Shown one piece after another: positions 55,339 to 64,000 of a stretch of 64,000 nucleotides of DNA. The notes beneath the pieces are model-generated. The model ran no database searches and was not told the DNA's origin. It saw nothing but the letters and a program-made list of their open reading frames with translations. A program made the position numbers and the translations under genes. Origin of the DNA: Pseudomonas haemolytica (GTDB taxonomy: Bacteria > Pseudomonadota > Gammaproteobacteria > Pseudomonadales > Pseudomonadaceae); contig NZ_VOIW01000004.1 in NCBI RefSeq assembly GCF_009659625.1, forward strand, positions 434,001 to 498,000, read 5' to 3'. Numbering within the stretch: position 1 is the stretch's first letter; each line of letters opens with the position of its first letter.

Positions 55339-56085
55339 ATGATCGTGGTTGAAAAACTGACCAAACAATTCAACGGTCAGGTGGTGCTCAACGGCATCGA
55401 CCTTGAGGTCAAGGAAGGCGAGGTCGTCGCCATCATCGGCCCCAGCGGTTCGGGCAAGACCACCTTCCTGCGCTGCCTGAATTTTCTCGAAGAACCTACC
55501 AGCGGCCGCATCAAGGTGGGTGACATCGAGATCGACAGCAGCAAGCCGCTCAACCAGCAACAGGGCCTGGTGCGGCGCCTGCGCCAGCACGTGGGCTTTG
55601 TGTTCCAGAACTTCAACCTGTTCCCCCACCGCACCGCGCTGGAAAACGTTATCGAAGGCCCGATCGTGGTCAAGAAGATGCCACGCGAGGCGGCGACCGA
55701 GTTGGGTCGCAAACTGCTGGCCAGGGTCGGCCTGGCGGGCAAGGAAGCGTCCTATCCGAGGCGGCTGTCTGGCGGCCAGCAACAGCGCGTGGCGATTGCC
55801 CGGGCGCTGGCCATGGAGCCGGAGGTGATTCTATTCGACGAACCCACCTCCGCCCTCGACCCAGAGCTGGTAGGCGAAGTGCTGTCGACCATCCGCAGCC
55901 TGGCCGAGGAAAACCGCACCATGGTCATCGTCACCCACGAGATGAGCTTCGCCCGGGATGTGGCCAACCGGGTGATCTTTTTCGACAAGGGCGTGATCGT
56001 CGAACAAGGCGAAGCCAAGGCGTTGTTCGCCAACCCCAAGGAAGAACGCACCCGGCAGTTCCTCAGCAAATTCCTCGCCCACTGA
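55339..56085 (+). CDS. tcyN: Cystine ABC transporter ATP-binding protein
   Basis: 248 residues: Walker [10 protein letters not shown], signature [10 protein letters not shown], Walker [13 protein letters not shown] and switch His in V-T-H-E-M-S-F-A. YecC/TcyN type, energises cystine import. Starts 3 bp after tcyL. A REPIN follows. Confidence 0.95.
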   Translation: MIVVEKLTKQFNGQVVLNGIDLEVKEGEVVAIIGPSGSGKTTFLRCLNFLEEPTSGRIKVGDIEIDSSKPLNQQQGLVRRLRQHVGFVFQNFNLFPHRTALENVIEGPIVVKKMPREAATELGRKLLARVGLAGKEASYPRRLSGGQQQRVAIARALAMEPEVILFDEPTSALDPELVGEVLSTIRSLAEENRTMVIVTHEMSFARDVANRVIFFDKGVIVEQGEAKALFANPKEERTRQFLSKFLAH

Positions 56086-56097
56086 CCCCCCACCCTC

Positions 56098-56197
56098 TGT
56101 AGGAGCGAGCTTGCTCGCGAAAAACGCCCAGGCGACACGGTAAATCTGATTCACCGCGTTATCGTTAACGTTCTTCGCGAGCAAGCTCGCTCCTACA
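56098..56197. repeat. REPIN, GGAGCGAGCTTGCTCGCGAA type
   Basis: TGTAGGAGCGAGCTTGCTCGCGAA is mirrored at 56171-56197. This copy uses TAGGAGCGAGC rather than TGGGAGCGGGC, so it belongs to a third sub-family in the window. Confidence 0.88.
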
Positions 56198-56458
56198 AGA
56201 GGTTGCCGTTCCAGCGCGTAAAACACCCCGCCATAACCCCCTTAAAATCCCCCTCCCCGTCAGACCCGTCTGAATATCTTCAAACTCGCCATTTAGCCTT
56301 TTGCCTCCATTGACGCTCCTTGGCCAACCCTCTTATCTAGCGCCTTGAGGATTGGATCCCATCCCGGCTATTGACTGAATCGTGCCTTTCGAAACGCCTC
56401 GCGCCTGTGCGCCGAGGGTTCGGAACGATTGCTGCTGGCTGCATCAAGGAGAGTACCT
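56198..56458. other. Intergenic region
   Basis: About 260 bp after the REPIN. Contains no credible ORF; AAGGAGAGT lies before the next start codon, and the promoter must be here. Confidence 0.5.
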
Positions 56459-57256
56459 ATGACACACACACAACCCCCGGCCATGCTCACTGCCCCCAAA
56501 TTGCCCCAGGCGATTGGAAACGGCATCAGCGCCCTGGCCTCCACACACTTGCAGGTCGATATTTCTCCCTACCCGGGCATGGAAGAAGGCGACCTGATCG
56601 AACTGTTCTGGAACAACTGCTTTGCCGCCTCGCGCAAGGTGACGGCTTGCAAGATCGGCACGTTCACCCACCTGTGCGTGCCAGAAAGCTTTGTGCAGGA
56701 CGGTCCGGCGCGCGTCCATTACCAAGTCCTGCAAATCGGCCATGGCCCTATGCGCTCGGCTGTCACCTTGGTGCGGGTCAAGACCAACTACCCCGGCGGC
56801 CAACCCTCGCCTCGCCTCAACAATGACAGCAGCGATGAAAACCAGCATCTGGCCCCCGTCGACCTGCCCGAGACGATCCGCCGCTACGGCGTCAACAGCA
56901 GCCAGGTACGGCGCGGCATTCCGCTGACCATCGAGCCTTACCTGAACATGAGCTCAGGCGATGCCATCACCTTGCGCTGGGGCGATGTACGCCTGGACCT
57001 GCCGAAAATCCAAGCCAAAAGCGTCGGCATGGCGGTACAGGTGTGGGTGCCGCCCCACGTCATTATCGAAGCCGGCGACGACTGCCGGTTGGACGTCACG
57101 TACTGCATCCTTGATCGTGTCGGGAATAATTCACGCTGGGCGCCCTCCCGCACCTTGCGCATCGCCGCCTGCGCGTCAGCAGCACCCACCAGCCAGGCAA
57201 CGCCTGCGACGGGCTATCAACCGCGTCGCTTCGGTTCACCCTGTGAGCCGGGGTGA
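56459..57256 (+). CDS. Unknown protein with an internal tandem duplication
   Basis: 265 residues, no signal peptide, ATG preceded by AAGGAGAG. Two halves are related: residues about 31-107 (V-D-I-S-P-Y-P-G-M-E-E-G-D-L-I-E-L-F-W) and about 155-235 (L-T-I-E-P-Y-L-N-M-S-S-G-D-A-I-T-L-R-W). In both, a beta strand V-P or V-P-P segment and a V-T-L or R-T-L-R-I end follow. The pattern suggests two Ig-like beta sandwiches. It sits between the cystine importer and the sfnB genes on the same strand but is separated by gaps on both sides. No function known to me. Confidence 0.82.
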   Translation: MTHTQPPAMLTAPKLPQAIGNGISALASTHLQVDISPYPGMEEGDLIELFWNNCFAASRKVTACKIGTFTHLCVPESFVQDGPARVHYQVLQIGHGPMRSAVTLVRVKTNYPGGQPSPRLNNDSSDENQHLAPVDLPETIRRYGVNSSQVRRGIPLTIEPYLNMSSGDAITLRWGDVRLDLPKIQAKSVGMAVQVWVPPHVIIEAGDDCRLDVTYCILDRVGNNSRWAPSRTLRIAACASAAPTSQATPATGYQPRRFGSPCEPG

Positions 57257-57443
57257 CAGCCCTTCTATGCATATTCCTAAAAGTTAGTTTATTTAAAAAA
57301 TAAACACGCTTAGGGTATATGCACCGGACCACCGGACATTCCTGATTTTTCTGTTTTTATTTCATTGAATGCGAGGTCGGTATGGTCAGAATTACCCCGG
57401 TGCATAACGCCAGGGCATTGCGTGCAGCCAAGGAGCGGCGCTG

Positions 57444-58685
57444 ATGTCTAACTTGGCTCTAACACCCCCCCAGAGTGATCTGGACATAGCTCCCCTGTTG
57501 TTGCCGGCCACGGTGCTGCGCGACGACGCCCAGGCGTTGAGCGCCGCCCATGAGCTGGCACAGGCGGCACGCTTGCAAGCCGCCAAGCGCGACCAGCAAC
57601 GCAAACTGCCATGGGCACAGCTGGAGCAATTCACCCGAAGCGGCTTGGGCAGTATTTCCATCCCTCGCGAATACGGCGGCCCGCAAGTGTCGTTTGTGAC
57701 CCTGGCCGAAGTCTTCGCGATCATCAGCGCAGCCGACCCGGCCCTCGGGCAGATCCCACAGAACCATTTCGGCATCCTGCACCTGTTGCAGGGCACCGCT
57801 ACCGAGCGCCAGAAAAAGCAGCTGTTCCAGAGCGTGCTCGACGGCTGGCGCATCGGCAACGGCGGCCCGGAACGCGGCACCAAAAATACCCTGGAGCTCA
57901 AGGCGCGCCTCACGGCCGAAGGCGATGGGTTCGTGGTCAGCGGCCAGAAGTTCTACTCCACAGGCGCACTGTTTGCCCACTGGGTAGCGGTGAAGGCGCT
58001 GAACGATGACGGCAAGCAAGTCATGGCCTTTGTGCGGCGTGGCAGCGAAGGGCTGCGCATCGTGGACGACTGGTCGGGCTTTGGCCAACGCACCACCGCC
58101 AGCGGCACCGTATTGCTGGACCGGGTGCCGGTGGACCCGGAGTTGGTCATCGACAACTGGCGCCTGGGCGAAAGCCCGAATATCCAGGGTGCTGTGTCGC
58201 AACTGATCCAGGCGGCCATTGACGCCGGCATCGCCCGTGGCGCCCTTGACGACACTATCGCCTTCGTACGCGAACGCTCACGCCCCTGGATCGACGCCAA
58301 GGTCGAGCGGGCCAGCGACGACCTGTATGTGATCGCCGATATCGGCAAGCTGAAGATCGAACTGCACGCCGCCGAAGCACTGCTGCGCAAGGCCGGCCAG
58401 GTGCTCGACCAGGTCAGCGCCGCACCGATCACCGCACAGTCCGCCGCACGCGCTTCGATTGCCGTGGCCGAGGCCAAGGTGCTGACCACCGAAGTGTCGT
58501 TGCAGGTCACTGAGAAGCTCTTCGAGCTGGCCGGCAGCCGCGCCACCCTGGCCGAATTCAACCTCGACCGGCACTGGCGCAACGCCCGGGTACACACCCT
58601 GCACGACCCGGTGCGCTGGAAGTATCACGCTATCGGTGCCTATCGACTGAACGGCACTTTACCTGCTCGTCACTCCTGGATTTAA
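57444..58685 (+). CDS. sfnB: SfnB-family flavin oxidoreductase (copy 1)
   Basis: 413 residues of the acyl-CoA dehydrogenase fold (N-terminal helical, middle beta, C-terminal four-helix). It shows G-Q-I-P-Q-N-H-F near the active site, G-Q-K-F-Y-S-T-G, W-S-G-F-G-Q-R-T-T and the end A-R-V-H-T-L-H-D-P-V-R-W-K-Y-H. SfnB-like enzymes work with FMN monooxygenases in use of dimethylsulfone and related organosulfur compounds. First of a same-strand set with a second SfnB and an LLM monooxygenase. Confidence 0.9.
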   Translation: MSNLALTPPQSDLDIAPLLLPATVLRDDAQALSAAHELAQAARLQAAKRDQQRKLPWAQLEQFTRSGLGSISIPREYGGPQVSFVTLAEVFAIISAADPALGQIPQNHFGILHLLQGTATERQKKQLFQSVLDGWRIGNGGPERGTKNTLELKARLTAEGDGFVVSGQKFYSTGALFAHWVAVKALNDDGKQVMAFVRRGSEGLRIVDDWSGFGQRTTASGTVLLDRVPVDPELVIDNWRLGESPNIQGAVSQLIQAAIDAGIARGALDDTIAFVRERSRPWIDAKVERASDDLYVIADIGKLKIELHAAEALLRKAGQVLDQVSAAPITAQSAARASIAVAEAKVLTTEVSLQVTEKLFELAGSRATLAEFNLDRHWRNARVHTLHDPVRWKYHAIGAYRLNGTLPARHSWI

Positions 58686-58725
58686 CCGGCCAGAACACTT
58701 ATTCCACGAGCTTCTGGAGAAACTC

Positions 58726-59919
58726 ATGACCCTTTCTCACCACGTCGCGGTTATCACCAGCGATGAACAAGCCCTCATTGTCGCCAGCGACCTGGCCGAC
58801 GACTTGCGCCGCGACAGCGCCCAGCGCGACCGTGAACGCCGCCTGCCGTTGCCCGAGCTGGACGTGTTTTCCCGCTCCGGCCTGTGGGGCATCAGCGTGC
58901 CCAAGGCTTACGGTGGCGCGGGTGTGTCCAACGTCACCCTGGCTAAAGTCATCGCCCTGATCGCCGAGGCCGATGGCTCTTTGGGCCAGATCCCGCAAAA
59001 CCATTTCTACGCCCTCGAAGTGCTGCGCGTAAACGGCAGCCCCGAACAGCAGCAACGCCTGTATGCCGAGGTGCTGGCCGGCCAGCGCTTTGGCAATGCC
59101 TTGGCGGAACTGGGCACCAAGACCGCCCATGACCGCGTGACCAGCCTCACCCGCGATGGCGATGGTTTTCGCATCAACGGGCGCAAGTTCTACGCCACGG
59201 GCGCGCTCTATGCCCAACGCATCCCCACCTCGGTGGTGGATGAAAATGGCATCCAGCAGCTGGCCTTCGTGCCCCACGACAGCACGGGCCTGACGGTGAT
59301 TGACGACTGGAGCGGCTTCGGTCAGCGCACCACTGGCAGCGGCTCGGTGGTGTTCGACAACGTGTGGGTTGCAGCGCAGGACGTGATCCCGTTCCAGAGC
59401 GCCTTCGAACGCCCGACCACCGTTGGCCCGCTGGCGCAGATCCTTCATGCCGCCATCGACACCGGCATCGCCCGCGCCGCCTTCGAAGATGCATTGCATT
59501 TTGTGCGCACCAAGACCCGCCCGTGGATCGATTCGGGCAACGACAACGCCACCGAAGACCCGCTGACCCTCAAGAGCTTCGGCCACCTGAGCATTCGCCT
59601 GCACGCCGCCGAGGCGTTGCTGGAGCGCTCAGGCGAATTCCTCGACCGTGCCCAGGCCGACAGCAATGCACAGACCGTCGCCGCTGCGTCCATTGCCGTG
59701 GCCGAAGTGCGCGCCTTGAGCACCGAGATTTCCCTGGCAGCCGGCAGCACCTTGTTCGAGCTCGCGGGCAGCCAGGCGACCCTGGCCGAACATGGCCTGG
59801 ACCGCCACTGGCGCAACGCCCGGGTGCACACGTTGCACGACCCGGTACGCTGGAAGTATCACGCGGTAGGCAACTACTACCTCAACGATGAAAACCCGCC
59901 GCTGCGGGGGACCATCTGA
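58726..59919 (+). CDS. SfnB-family flavin oxidoreductase (copy 2)
   Basis: 397 residues, clearly a paralogue of the preceding gene: the same G-Q-I-P-Q-N-H-F, F-Y-A-T-G, W-S-G-F-G-Q-R-T-T and A-R-V-H-T-L-H-D-P-V-R-W-K-Y-H blocks. It starts 40 bp after copy 1 and overlaps the LLM gene by one base (TGATG). Having two different copies suggests either a heteromer or two substrates. Role in sulfur acquisition is family inference. Confidence 0.9.
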   Translation: MTLSHHVAVITSDEQALIVASDLADDLRRDSAQRDRERRLPLPELDVFSRSGLWGISVPKAYGGAGVSNVTLAKVIALIAEADGSLGQIPQNHFYALEVLRVNGSPEQQQRLYAEVLAGQRFGNALAELGTKTAHDRVTSLTRDGDGFRINGRKFYATGALYAQRIPTSVVDENGIQQLAFVPHDSTGLTVIDDWSGFGQRTTGSGSVVFDNVWVAAQDVIPFQSAFERPTTVGPLAQILHAAIDTGIARAAFEDALHFVRTKTRPWIDSGNDNATEDPLTLKSFGHLSIRLHAAEALLERSGEFLDRAQADSNAQTVAAASIAVAEVRALSTEISLAAGSTLFELAGSQATLAEHGLDRHWRNARVHTLHDPVRWKYHAVGNYYLNDENPPLRGTI

Positions 59920-61280
59920 TGAGCAAAAAGAAGATCCTGCTCAATGCCTTCAACATGAACTGCATCGGGCATATCAACCACGGCTTGTGGACGCACCCAC
60001 GGGATAACTCGACCCAGTACAAGACCCTCGAATACTGGACCGAGCTGGCGCAAATTCTCGAGCGCGGGCTGTTCGATGGTTTGTTTATCGCCGACATCGT
60101 CGGTGTCTACGACGTGTACCAGAATTCCATTGATGTGCCGCTCAAGGAGTCGATCCAGCTGCCGGTCAACGACCCGTTGCTGCTGGTCTCGGCCATGGCC
60201 GCCGTCACCCGGAACCTGGGCTTCGGCCTCACCGCCAACCTGACCTACGAGCCGCCCTATCTGTTCGCCCGACGCATGTCCACGCTGGACCACCTGAGCC
60301 GTGGCCGGGTCGGCTGGAACATCGTCACCGGCTACCTCGACAGCGCCGCCAAGGCCATGGGGCTCACCGAACAGGTCGAGCATGACCGACGCTACGACCA
60401 GGCCGATGAATACCTGGAGGTGCTGTACAAGCTCTGGGAAGGCAGTTGGGAAGACGATGCGGTGCTCAACGACCCCGAGGCGCGGGTGTACGCGCAACCG
60501 GGCAAGGTGCACAAGGTCGAGCATCACGGCGAGTTCTATCAGGTGGAGGGCTATCACCTCTGCGAGCCGTCACCGCAACGTACGCCGGTGCTGTTCCAGG
60601 CCGGCAGTTCCGAGCGTGGCCTGCTGTTCGCCGGGCGGCATGCCGAGTGCGTGTTTATCAGCGGGCAGAACAAGGCCGCGACCAAGCGCCAGGTGGACAA
60701 GGTGCGTGCCAGCGCAGTGGAAGCCGGGCGCAACCCGCAGGACATCAAGGTATTCATGGGCCTCAACGTCATCGTTGGCGCCACCGAAGAGTTGGCCTGG
60801 CGCAAGCACGCCGAGTACCTCAGCTACGCCAGCGCGGAAGCCGGTGTGGCGCATTTTTCGGCCTCGACGGCAATTGATTTTGCCCAGTACGCCTTGGATG
60901 AGCCGATCCAGTACGTGAAGAGCAACGCGATCCAGTCGGCCACCAAGAACCTGCAAAACAACGACTGGACCCGGCGCAAATTGCTCGAGCAGCACGCCCT
61001 TGGCGGTCGCTATATCACCTTGGTCGGCTCACCCGAACACGTCGCCGATGAGCTGGAATCCTGGATCAGCGAAACCGGGTTGGATGGCTTCAACCTGACG
61101 CGCATTGTGACGCCGGAGAGCTATGTGGATTTCATCGACCTGGTGATACCGGAGTTGCAGAAGCGTGGGTCCTACAAGACCGCCTATGAGACCGGCACCT
61201 TGCGCGAAAAAGTCTTCCAAGGCACCGCCCGCCTGCCCGAACAACACACCGGCTCCACCTACCGCCCCCTCCCACATTGA
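59919..61280 (+). CDS. LLM-class FMN-dependent monooxygenase (NtaA/SnaA/DszA type)
   Basis: 453 residues of the bacterial luciferase-like barrel. The text is characteristic of the NtaA/SnaA/DszA/SoxA group: N-A-F-N-M-N-C-I-G-H-I-N-H-G-L-W near the start, D-H-L-S-R-G-R-V-G-W-N-I-V-T and F-Q-A-G-S-S-E-R-G. These use reduced FMN from a partner reductase to oxidise sulfones, polyaminocarboxylates or similar. In this setting cleavage of a carbon-sulfur bond is likely. No flavin reductase is in the window. Overlaps copy 2 of sfnB by one base. Confidence 0.92.
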   Translation: MSKKKILLNAFNMNCIGHINHGLWTHPRDNSTQYKTLEYWTELAQILERGLFDGLFIADIVGVYDVYQNSIDVPLKESIQLPVNDPLLLVSAMAAVTRNLGFGLTANLTYEPPYLFARRMSTLDHLSRGRVGWNIVTGYLDSAAKAMGLTEQVEHDRRYDQADEYLEVLYKLWEGSWEDDAVLNDPEARVYAQPGKVHKVEHHGEFYQVEGYHLCEPSPQRTPVLFQAGSSERGLLFAGRHAECVFISGQNKAATKRQVDKVRASAVEAGRNPQDIKVFMGLNVIVGATEELAWRKHAEYLSYASAEAGVAHFSASTAIDFAQYALDEPIQYVKSNAIQSATKNLQNNDWTRRKLLEQHALGGRYITLVGSPEHVADELESWISETGLDGFNLTRIVTPESYVDFIDLVIPELQKRGSYKTAYETGTLREKVFQGTARLPEQHTGSTYRPLPH

Positions 61281-61323
61281 ATCTTCTTTGTTTGTACCAA
61301 CACCTTATGACTGGAAATTGATT

Positions 61324-62139
61324 ATGAAAAAGACACTGCTCACCCACCCAGTCAAAGCACTGGCCCTGGCCTTCGGGTTGTTCAGCTCGGTAGTATTCGG
61401 CGCCGATGCACCGCTGAAAATCGGCACCACCGCCGCCTTCGCCATCCCCCTGGAAACCGCTGTCGCCGAAGCCGGAAAACAGGGCCTGAAAGTCGAGCTG
61501 GTGGAATTCACCGACTGGATCGCCCCCAACGTCAGCCTGGCCGCCGGCGATATCGACGTGAATTATTTCCAGCACATTCCCTTCCTGGAAAACGCCAAGG
61601 CCGCCGCCGGTTTTGACCTTGTGCCCTACGCGCCGGGCATCATCAATAACATCGGGCTGTACTCGAAAAAGTACAAAGCCATCAACGATCTGCCCGAGGG
61701 CGCCAGCGTGGCGATTGCCAACGACCCGATCAACAGCGGCCGTGGCCTGCAACTGTTGGCCAAGGCGGGGCTGATCACCCTCAAGCCGGGCGTAGGCTAC
61801 AAGGCCACCGAAGAAGACATCATCGCCAACCCGAAAAAGATCAAGATCCTGCAAGTAGAAGCCGTGCAACTGGTCCGCGCCTATGACGACGCCGACCTGG
61901 TGCAGGGCTACCCGGCGTATATCCGCCTGTCCAAGACCTTCGATGCAGAGTCGGCGCTGCTGTTCGACGGCCTCGACCACCCGGAATACGTGATTCAGTT
62001 CGTGATCCAGCCCAAGAGCAAAACCGACCCTCGGGTGATCAAGTTCGTCGATATCTACCAGCACTCGCCGGTAGTGCGCGCCGCTTTGGATAAATCCCTT
62101 GGCAAGCTCTACCAAGTGGGCTGGGACGACAAAAAATGA
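61324..62139 (+). CDS. metQ: MetQ/NlpA-family substrate-binding protein
   Basis: 271 residues. A signal peptide (ending F-S-S-V-V-F-G-A-D) is present, but no lipobox cysteine, unlike E. coli MetQ. The mature part has the family text [19 protein letters not shown], and [13 protein letters not shown]. Members bind methionine; variants in sulfur operons may bind other sulfur compounds. First of a metQ-N-I type importer; it starts 43 bp after the LLM gene, so one long operon is plausible. Confidence 0.9.
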   Translation: MKKTLLTHPVKALALAFGLFSSVVFGADAPLKIGTTAAFAIPLETAVAEAGKQGLKVELVEFTDWIAPNVSLAAGDIDVNYFQHIPFLENAKAAAGFDLVPYAPGIINNIGLYSKKYKAINDLPEGASVAIANDPINSGRGLQLLAKAGLITLKPGVGYKATEEDIIANPKKIKILQVEAVQLVRAYDDADLVQGYPAYIRLSKTFDAESALLFDGLDHPEYVIQFVIQPKSKTDPRVIKFVDIYQHSPVVRAALDKSLGKLYQVGWDDKK

Positions 62140-63251
62140 CCGCCGCCAATGCCCAACTGCGCGACCTGGGTAATACGCTCAGGGACGCCGAGCAGACTGA
62201 ACTGCACCCGGATCTCAACCGCGCCCATGTGCGTTTCATCAACCTGGGCAAGACCTACGACGGCACAGTGCACGCCCTGCAAGGCATCGACCTGGCGATC
62301 CAGCGCGGCGAGGTGTTCGGCATCATCGGCCGCAGCGGCGCCGGCAAGTCGTCGCTGATTCGCACCATCAACCGCCTCGAGCAACCCAGCAGTGGGCGGG
62401 TGCTGATCGATCAAGTGGACATCGGCAGCTTCGATGAAGACCACCTGGTGGCGCTGCGACGTCGCATTGGCATGATCTTCCAGCACTTCAACCTGATGTC
62501 GGCCAAGACCGTGTGGCAGAACGTCGAGTTGCCGCTCAAGGTTGCCGGCGTACCCAAGCCCCAGCGCGAGCAAAAGGTGCGTGAGCTGCTGGAACTGGTG
62601 GGTTTGCAGGACAAGCACGCGGCGTATCCGGCGCAGCTCTCCGGCGGGCAGAAACAGCGTGTCGGCATCGCCCGTTCACTGGTTCACGACCCCGAGATTC
62701 TGCTGTGCGACGAGGCCACCTCGGCCCTCGACCCGGAAACCACCCAGTCGATTCTCGCCCTGCTGCGCGAGATCAACCAACGCCTGGGCCTCACCATCGT
62801 GTTGATCACCCATGAGATGGCAGTGATCCGCGAAATCTGCGACCGCGTGGTGGTGCTGGAACACGGGCAAATCGTCGAGCAAGGCCCGGTGTGGCAAGTG
62901 TTCGGCAACCCCCGGCATGAGGTCAGCAAGACCCTGCTCGCACCACTGCAACACGGCTTGCCGCCCGAGCTGCAAAATCGTCTGCAACCCGCCCAAACCT
63001 CGGCCGACGCGGCATTGGTGCTGCGCTTGCAGTTCACCGGCAGCGATACCGACGAGCCGGACCTCGCCGCGCTGTTCAGCGCCCTCGGCGGGCGCGTGCG
63101 CTTGCTGCAAGGCGGTGTGGAACGCATCCAGGGGCATGCCCTGGGGCAATTGCTGCTGGCGGTGAATGACTCGCCGCACAACGCCGAAGAGTTGCGCAAT
63201 CGCGCCGGGCGTTGGGCGCAACAGGTGGAGGTGCTCGGTTATGTGGTTTGA
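62136..63251 (+). CDS. metN: MetN-type ABC transporter ATP-binding protein
   Basis: 371 residues. Walker [10 protein letters not shown], signature [10 protein letters not shown], Walker [13 protein letters not shown]. After about 280 a C-terminal NIL domain ([20 protein letters not shown]) binds methionine for feedback in MetN. A 40-residue N-terminal extension precedes the ABC core. ATG overlaps metQ by four bases and its end overlaps metI. Confidence 0.93.
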   Translation: MTAANAQLRDLGNTLRDAEQTELHPDLNRAHVRFINLGKTYDGTVHALQGIDLAIQRGEVFGIIGRSGAGKSSLIRTINRLEQPSSGRVLIDQVDIGSFDEDHLVALRRRIGMIFQHFNLMSAKTVWQNVELPLKVAGVPKPQREQKVRELLELVGLQDKHAAYPAQLSGGQKQRVGIARSLVHDPEILLCDEATSALDPETTQSILALLREINQRLGLTIVLITHEMAVIREICDRVVVLEHGQIVEQGPVWQVFGNPRHEVSKTLLAPLQHGLPPELQNRLQPAQTSADAALVLRLQFTGSDTDEPDLAALFSALGGRVRLLQGGVERIQGHALGQLLLAVNDSPHNAEELRNRAGRWAQQVEVLGYVV

Positions 63252-63885
63252 TCGTTTAGTGCAGGGCGCCATCGACACCTTGTTGATGGTCGGCGTGTCG
63301 TCGCTGATCGCATTGCTGGTGGGGATTCCGCTGGCGGTGTTCCTGGTCACCAGCGACAAGGGCGGCATCTATCAGGCGCCGGTCCTTAACCGCGCGCTGG
63401 GGGCGTTCGTGAATTTGTTTCGCTCCATTCCATTCCTGATCCTGATGGTGGCGCTGATCCCGTTTACCCGGCTGATCGTCGGCACCACCTATGGCGTGTG
63501 GGCAGCCGTGGTGCCGCTGACCATCGCCGCCACGCCGTTCTTTGCACGCATCGCCGAAGTCAGCCTGCGCGAGGTCGACCACGGCCTGATCGAAGCCGCG
63601 CAAGCCATGGGCTGCCGACGCTGGCACATCATCTGGCATGTGCTGTTGCCGGAAGCGCTGCCGGGGATCGTCGGCGGCTTCACCATCACCCTGGTGACCA
63701 TGATCAACTCATCGGCCATGGCCGGGGCAATTGGTGCCGGTGGGCTGGGCGATATTGCCTACCGCTATGGCTACCAGCGTTTTGACACGCAGATCATGCT
63801 CACGGTGATTGTGCTGTTGGTGGTCTTGGTCGCCGTGATTCAGCTCGGTGGGGACCGGTTGGCGCGGATGTTGAACAAGCGCTGA
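63241..63885 (+). CDS. metI: MetI-type ABC transporter permease
   Basis: 214 residues with about five membrane helices. Contains [24 protein letters not shown] (coupling loop) and [15 protein letters not shown] of D-methionine-type permeases. Starts 11 bases before the metN stop. Last gene of the operon visible; the following gene is on the other strand. Confidence 0.95.
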   Translation: MWFDRLVQGAIDTLLMVGVSSLIALLVGIPLAVFLVTSDKGGIYQAPVLNRALGAFVNLFRSIPFLILMVALIPFTRLIVGTTYGVWAAVVPLTIAATPFFARIAEVSLREVDHGLIEAAQAMGCRRWHIIWHVLLPEALPGIVGGFTITLVTMINSSAMAGAIGAGGLGDIAYRYGYQRFDTQIMLTVIVLLVVLVAVIQLGGDRLARMLNKR

Positions 63886-63887
63886 GC

Positions 63888-64000
63888 TCACGGGCACTCA
63901 TCCAACTGGGCGACGCTGGCGTGTGGCACGAAGGTGATAGTTTTTTCCTTGGCCTGCCAGGGTCGCACGATATAGCTGCCGTCTGAGTCGGCCATTACCC
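63888..64000 (-). CDS. C-terminal end of an unidentified gene (partial)
   Basis: Minus-strand frame open from the window edge to TGA at 63888-63890. It encodes a C terminus reading S-Y-I-V-R-P-W-Q-A-K-E-K-T-I-T-F-V-P, ending Q-L-D-E-C-P. It faces metI with only a few bases between the two stop codons. The R-P-W-Q then E-K-x-I-T-F pattern suggests a terminal beta domain, but the family cannot be named from 37 residues. Confidence 0.55.
   Translation of the reverse strand, partial: VMADSDGSYIVRPWQAKEKTITFVPHASVAQLDECP

Noticed and set aside
8988..56197. CRISPR-like regularly spaced repeats
   Set aside because: The repeated units are REP/REPIN palindromes scattered between genes, with no array and no cas genes.
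61281..61323. Possible SAM or other riboswitch before metQ
   Set aside because: The gap is only 43 bp and has no aptamer-like folding.

Overview
The window is chromosomal DNA from a Pseudomonas of the fluorescens group. The evidence is the high-GC coding style, the many copies of the GTGGGAG...CTCCCAC REP/REPIN repeat typical of that group, and long stretches of familiar Pseudomonas gene order: rml genes then dctBD; cysQ-nudE-yrfG-LysM-fdhD; pckA-hslO-PAP2-hslR-rimABK-envZ/ompR-tex-thioesterase-gshA. No rRNA, CRISPR array, prophage block or insertion sequence was seen.

Positions 1-1284 are the distal end of a genomic island. It is visibly more AT-rich than the rest. It ends in a 3' fragment of a tRNA-Thr(TGT) gene (about 1236-1284) that lacks its 5' half, the usual scar of integration into a tRNA gene. 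The last cargo gene (221-982) encodes an unrecognised protein that I read as a proteasome beta-subunit/HslV-like Ntn-hydrolase, with a Thr directly after the initiator Met and the Asp, Lys, GSG and D-x-x-T-G-G positions of that fold. This is the most novel item in the window.

1.7-11 kb: an operon of a CHASE2-only membrane protein, a small exported protein and an M48/TPR lipoprotein peptidase; an OprD-family porin; a TonB-dependent siderophore receptor with a candidate Fur box; a small unknown gene; and agmatine deiminase (aguA). 11-18 kb: dTDP-rhamnose synthesis (rmlB-A-C-D), the C4-dicarboxylate two-component system dctB-dctD, and a thioesterase. 18-25 kb: cysQ-nudE, yrfG, a BON/LysM protein, fdhD with a YdeP-type molybdopterin oxidoreductase, and a glycine-zipper protein. 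25-31 kb: a YbgC-type thioesterase, a RecQ-like helicase with a non-standard C terminus, a DUF2135/TPR protein, a DUF1493 protein and a drug/metabolite-family transporter.

30.7-44 kb is a conserved housekeeping block: pckA, hslO (Hsp33), a PAP2 phosphatase, hslR, the ribosome-modification operon rimA-rimB-rimK, envZ/ompR (amgS/amgR), tex, a PaaI-type thioesterase and gshA.

44-64 kb is mainly a sulfur-acquisition region: tauABCD (taurine), then after an aldo/keto reductase and betT, the divergent pair epsC / dcyD, a cystine ABC importer (tcyJLN), an unknown protein with an internal duplication, two SfnB-type flavin oxidoreductases, an LLM-class FMN monooxygenase and a MetQ-MetN-MetI type ABC importer. 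These genes fit release of sulfur from sulfonates, sulfones and thiol compounds during sulfate limitation. The window closes inside a gene on the minus strand.
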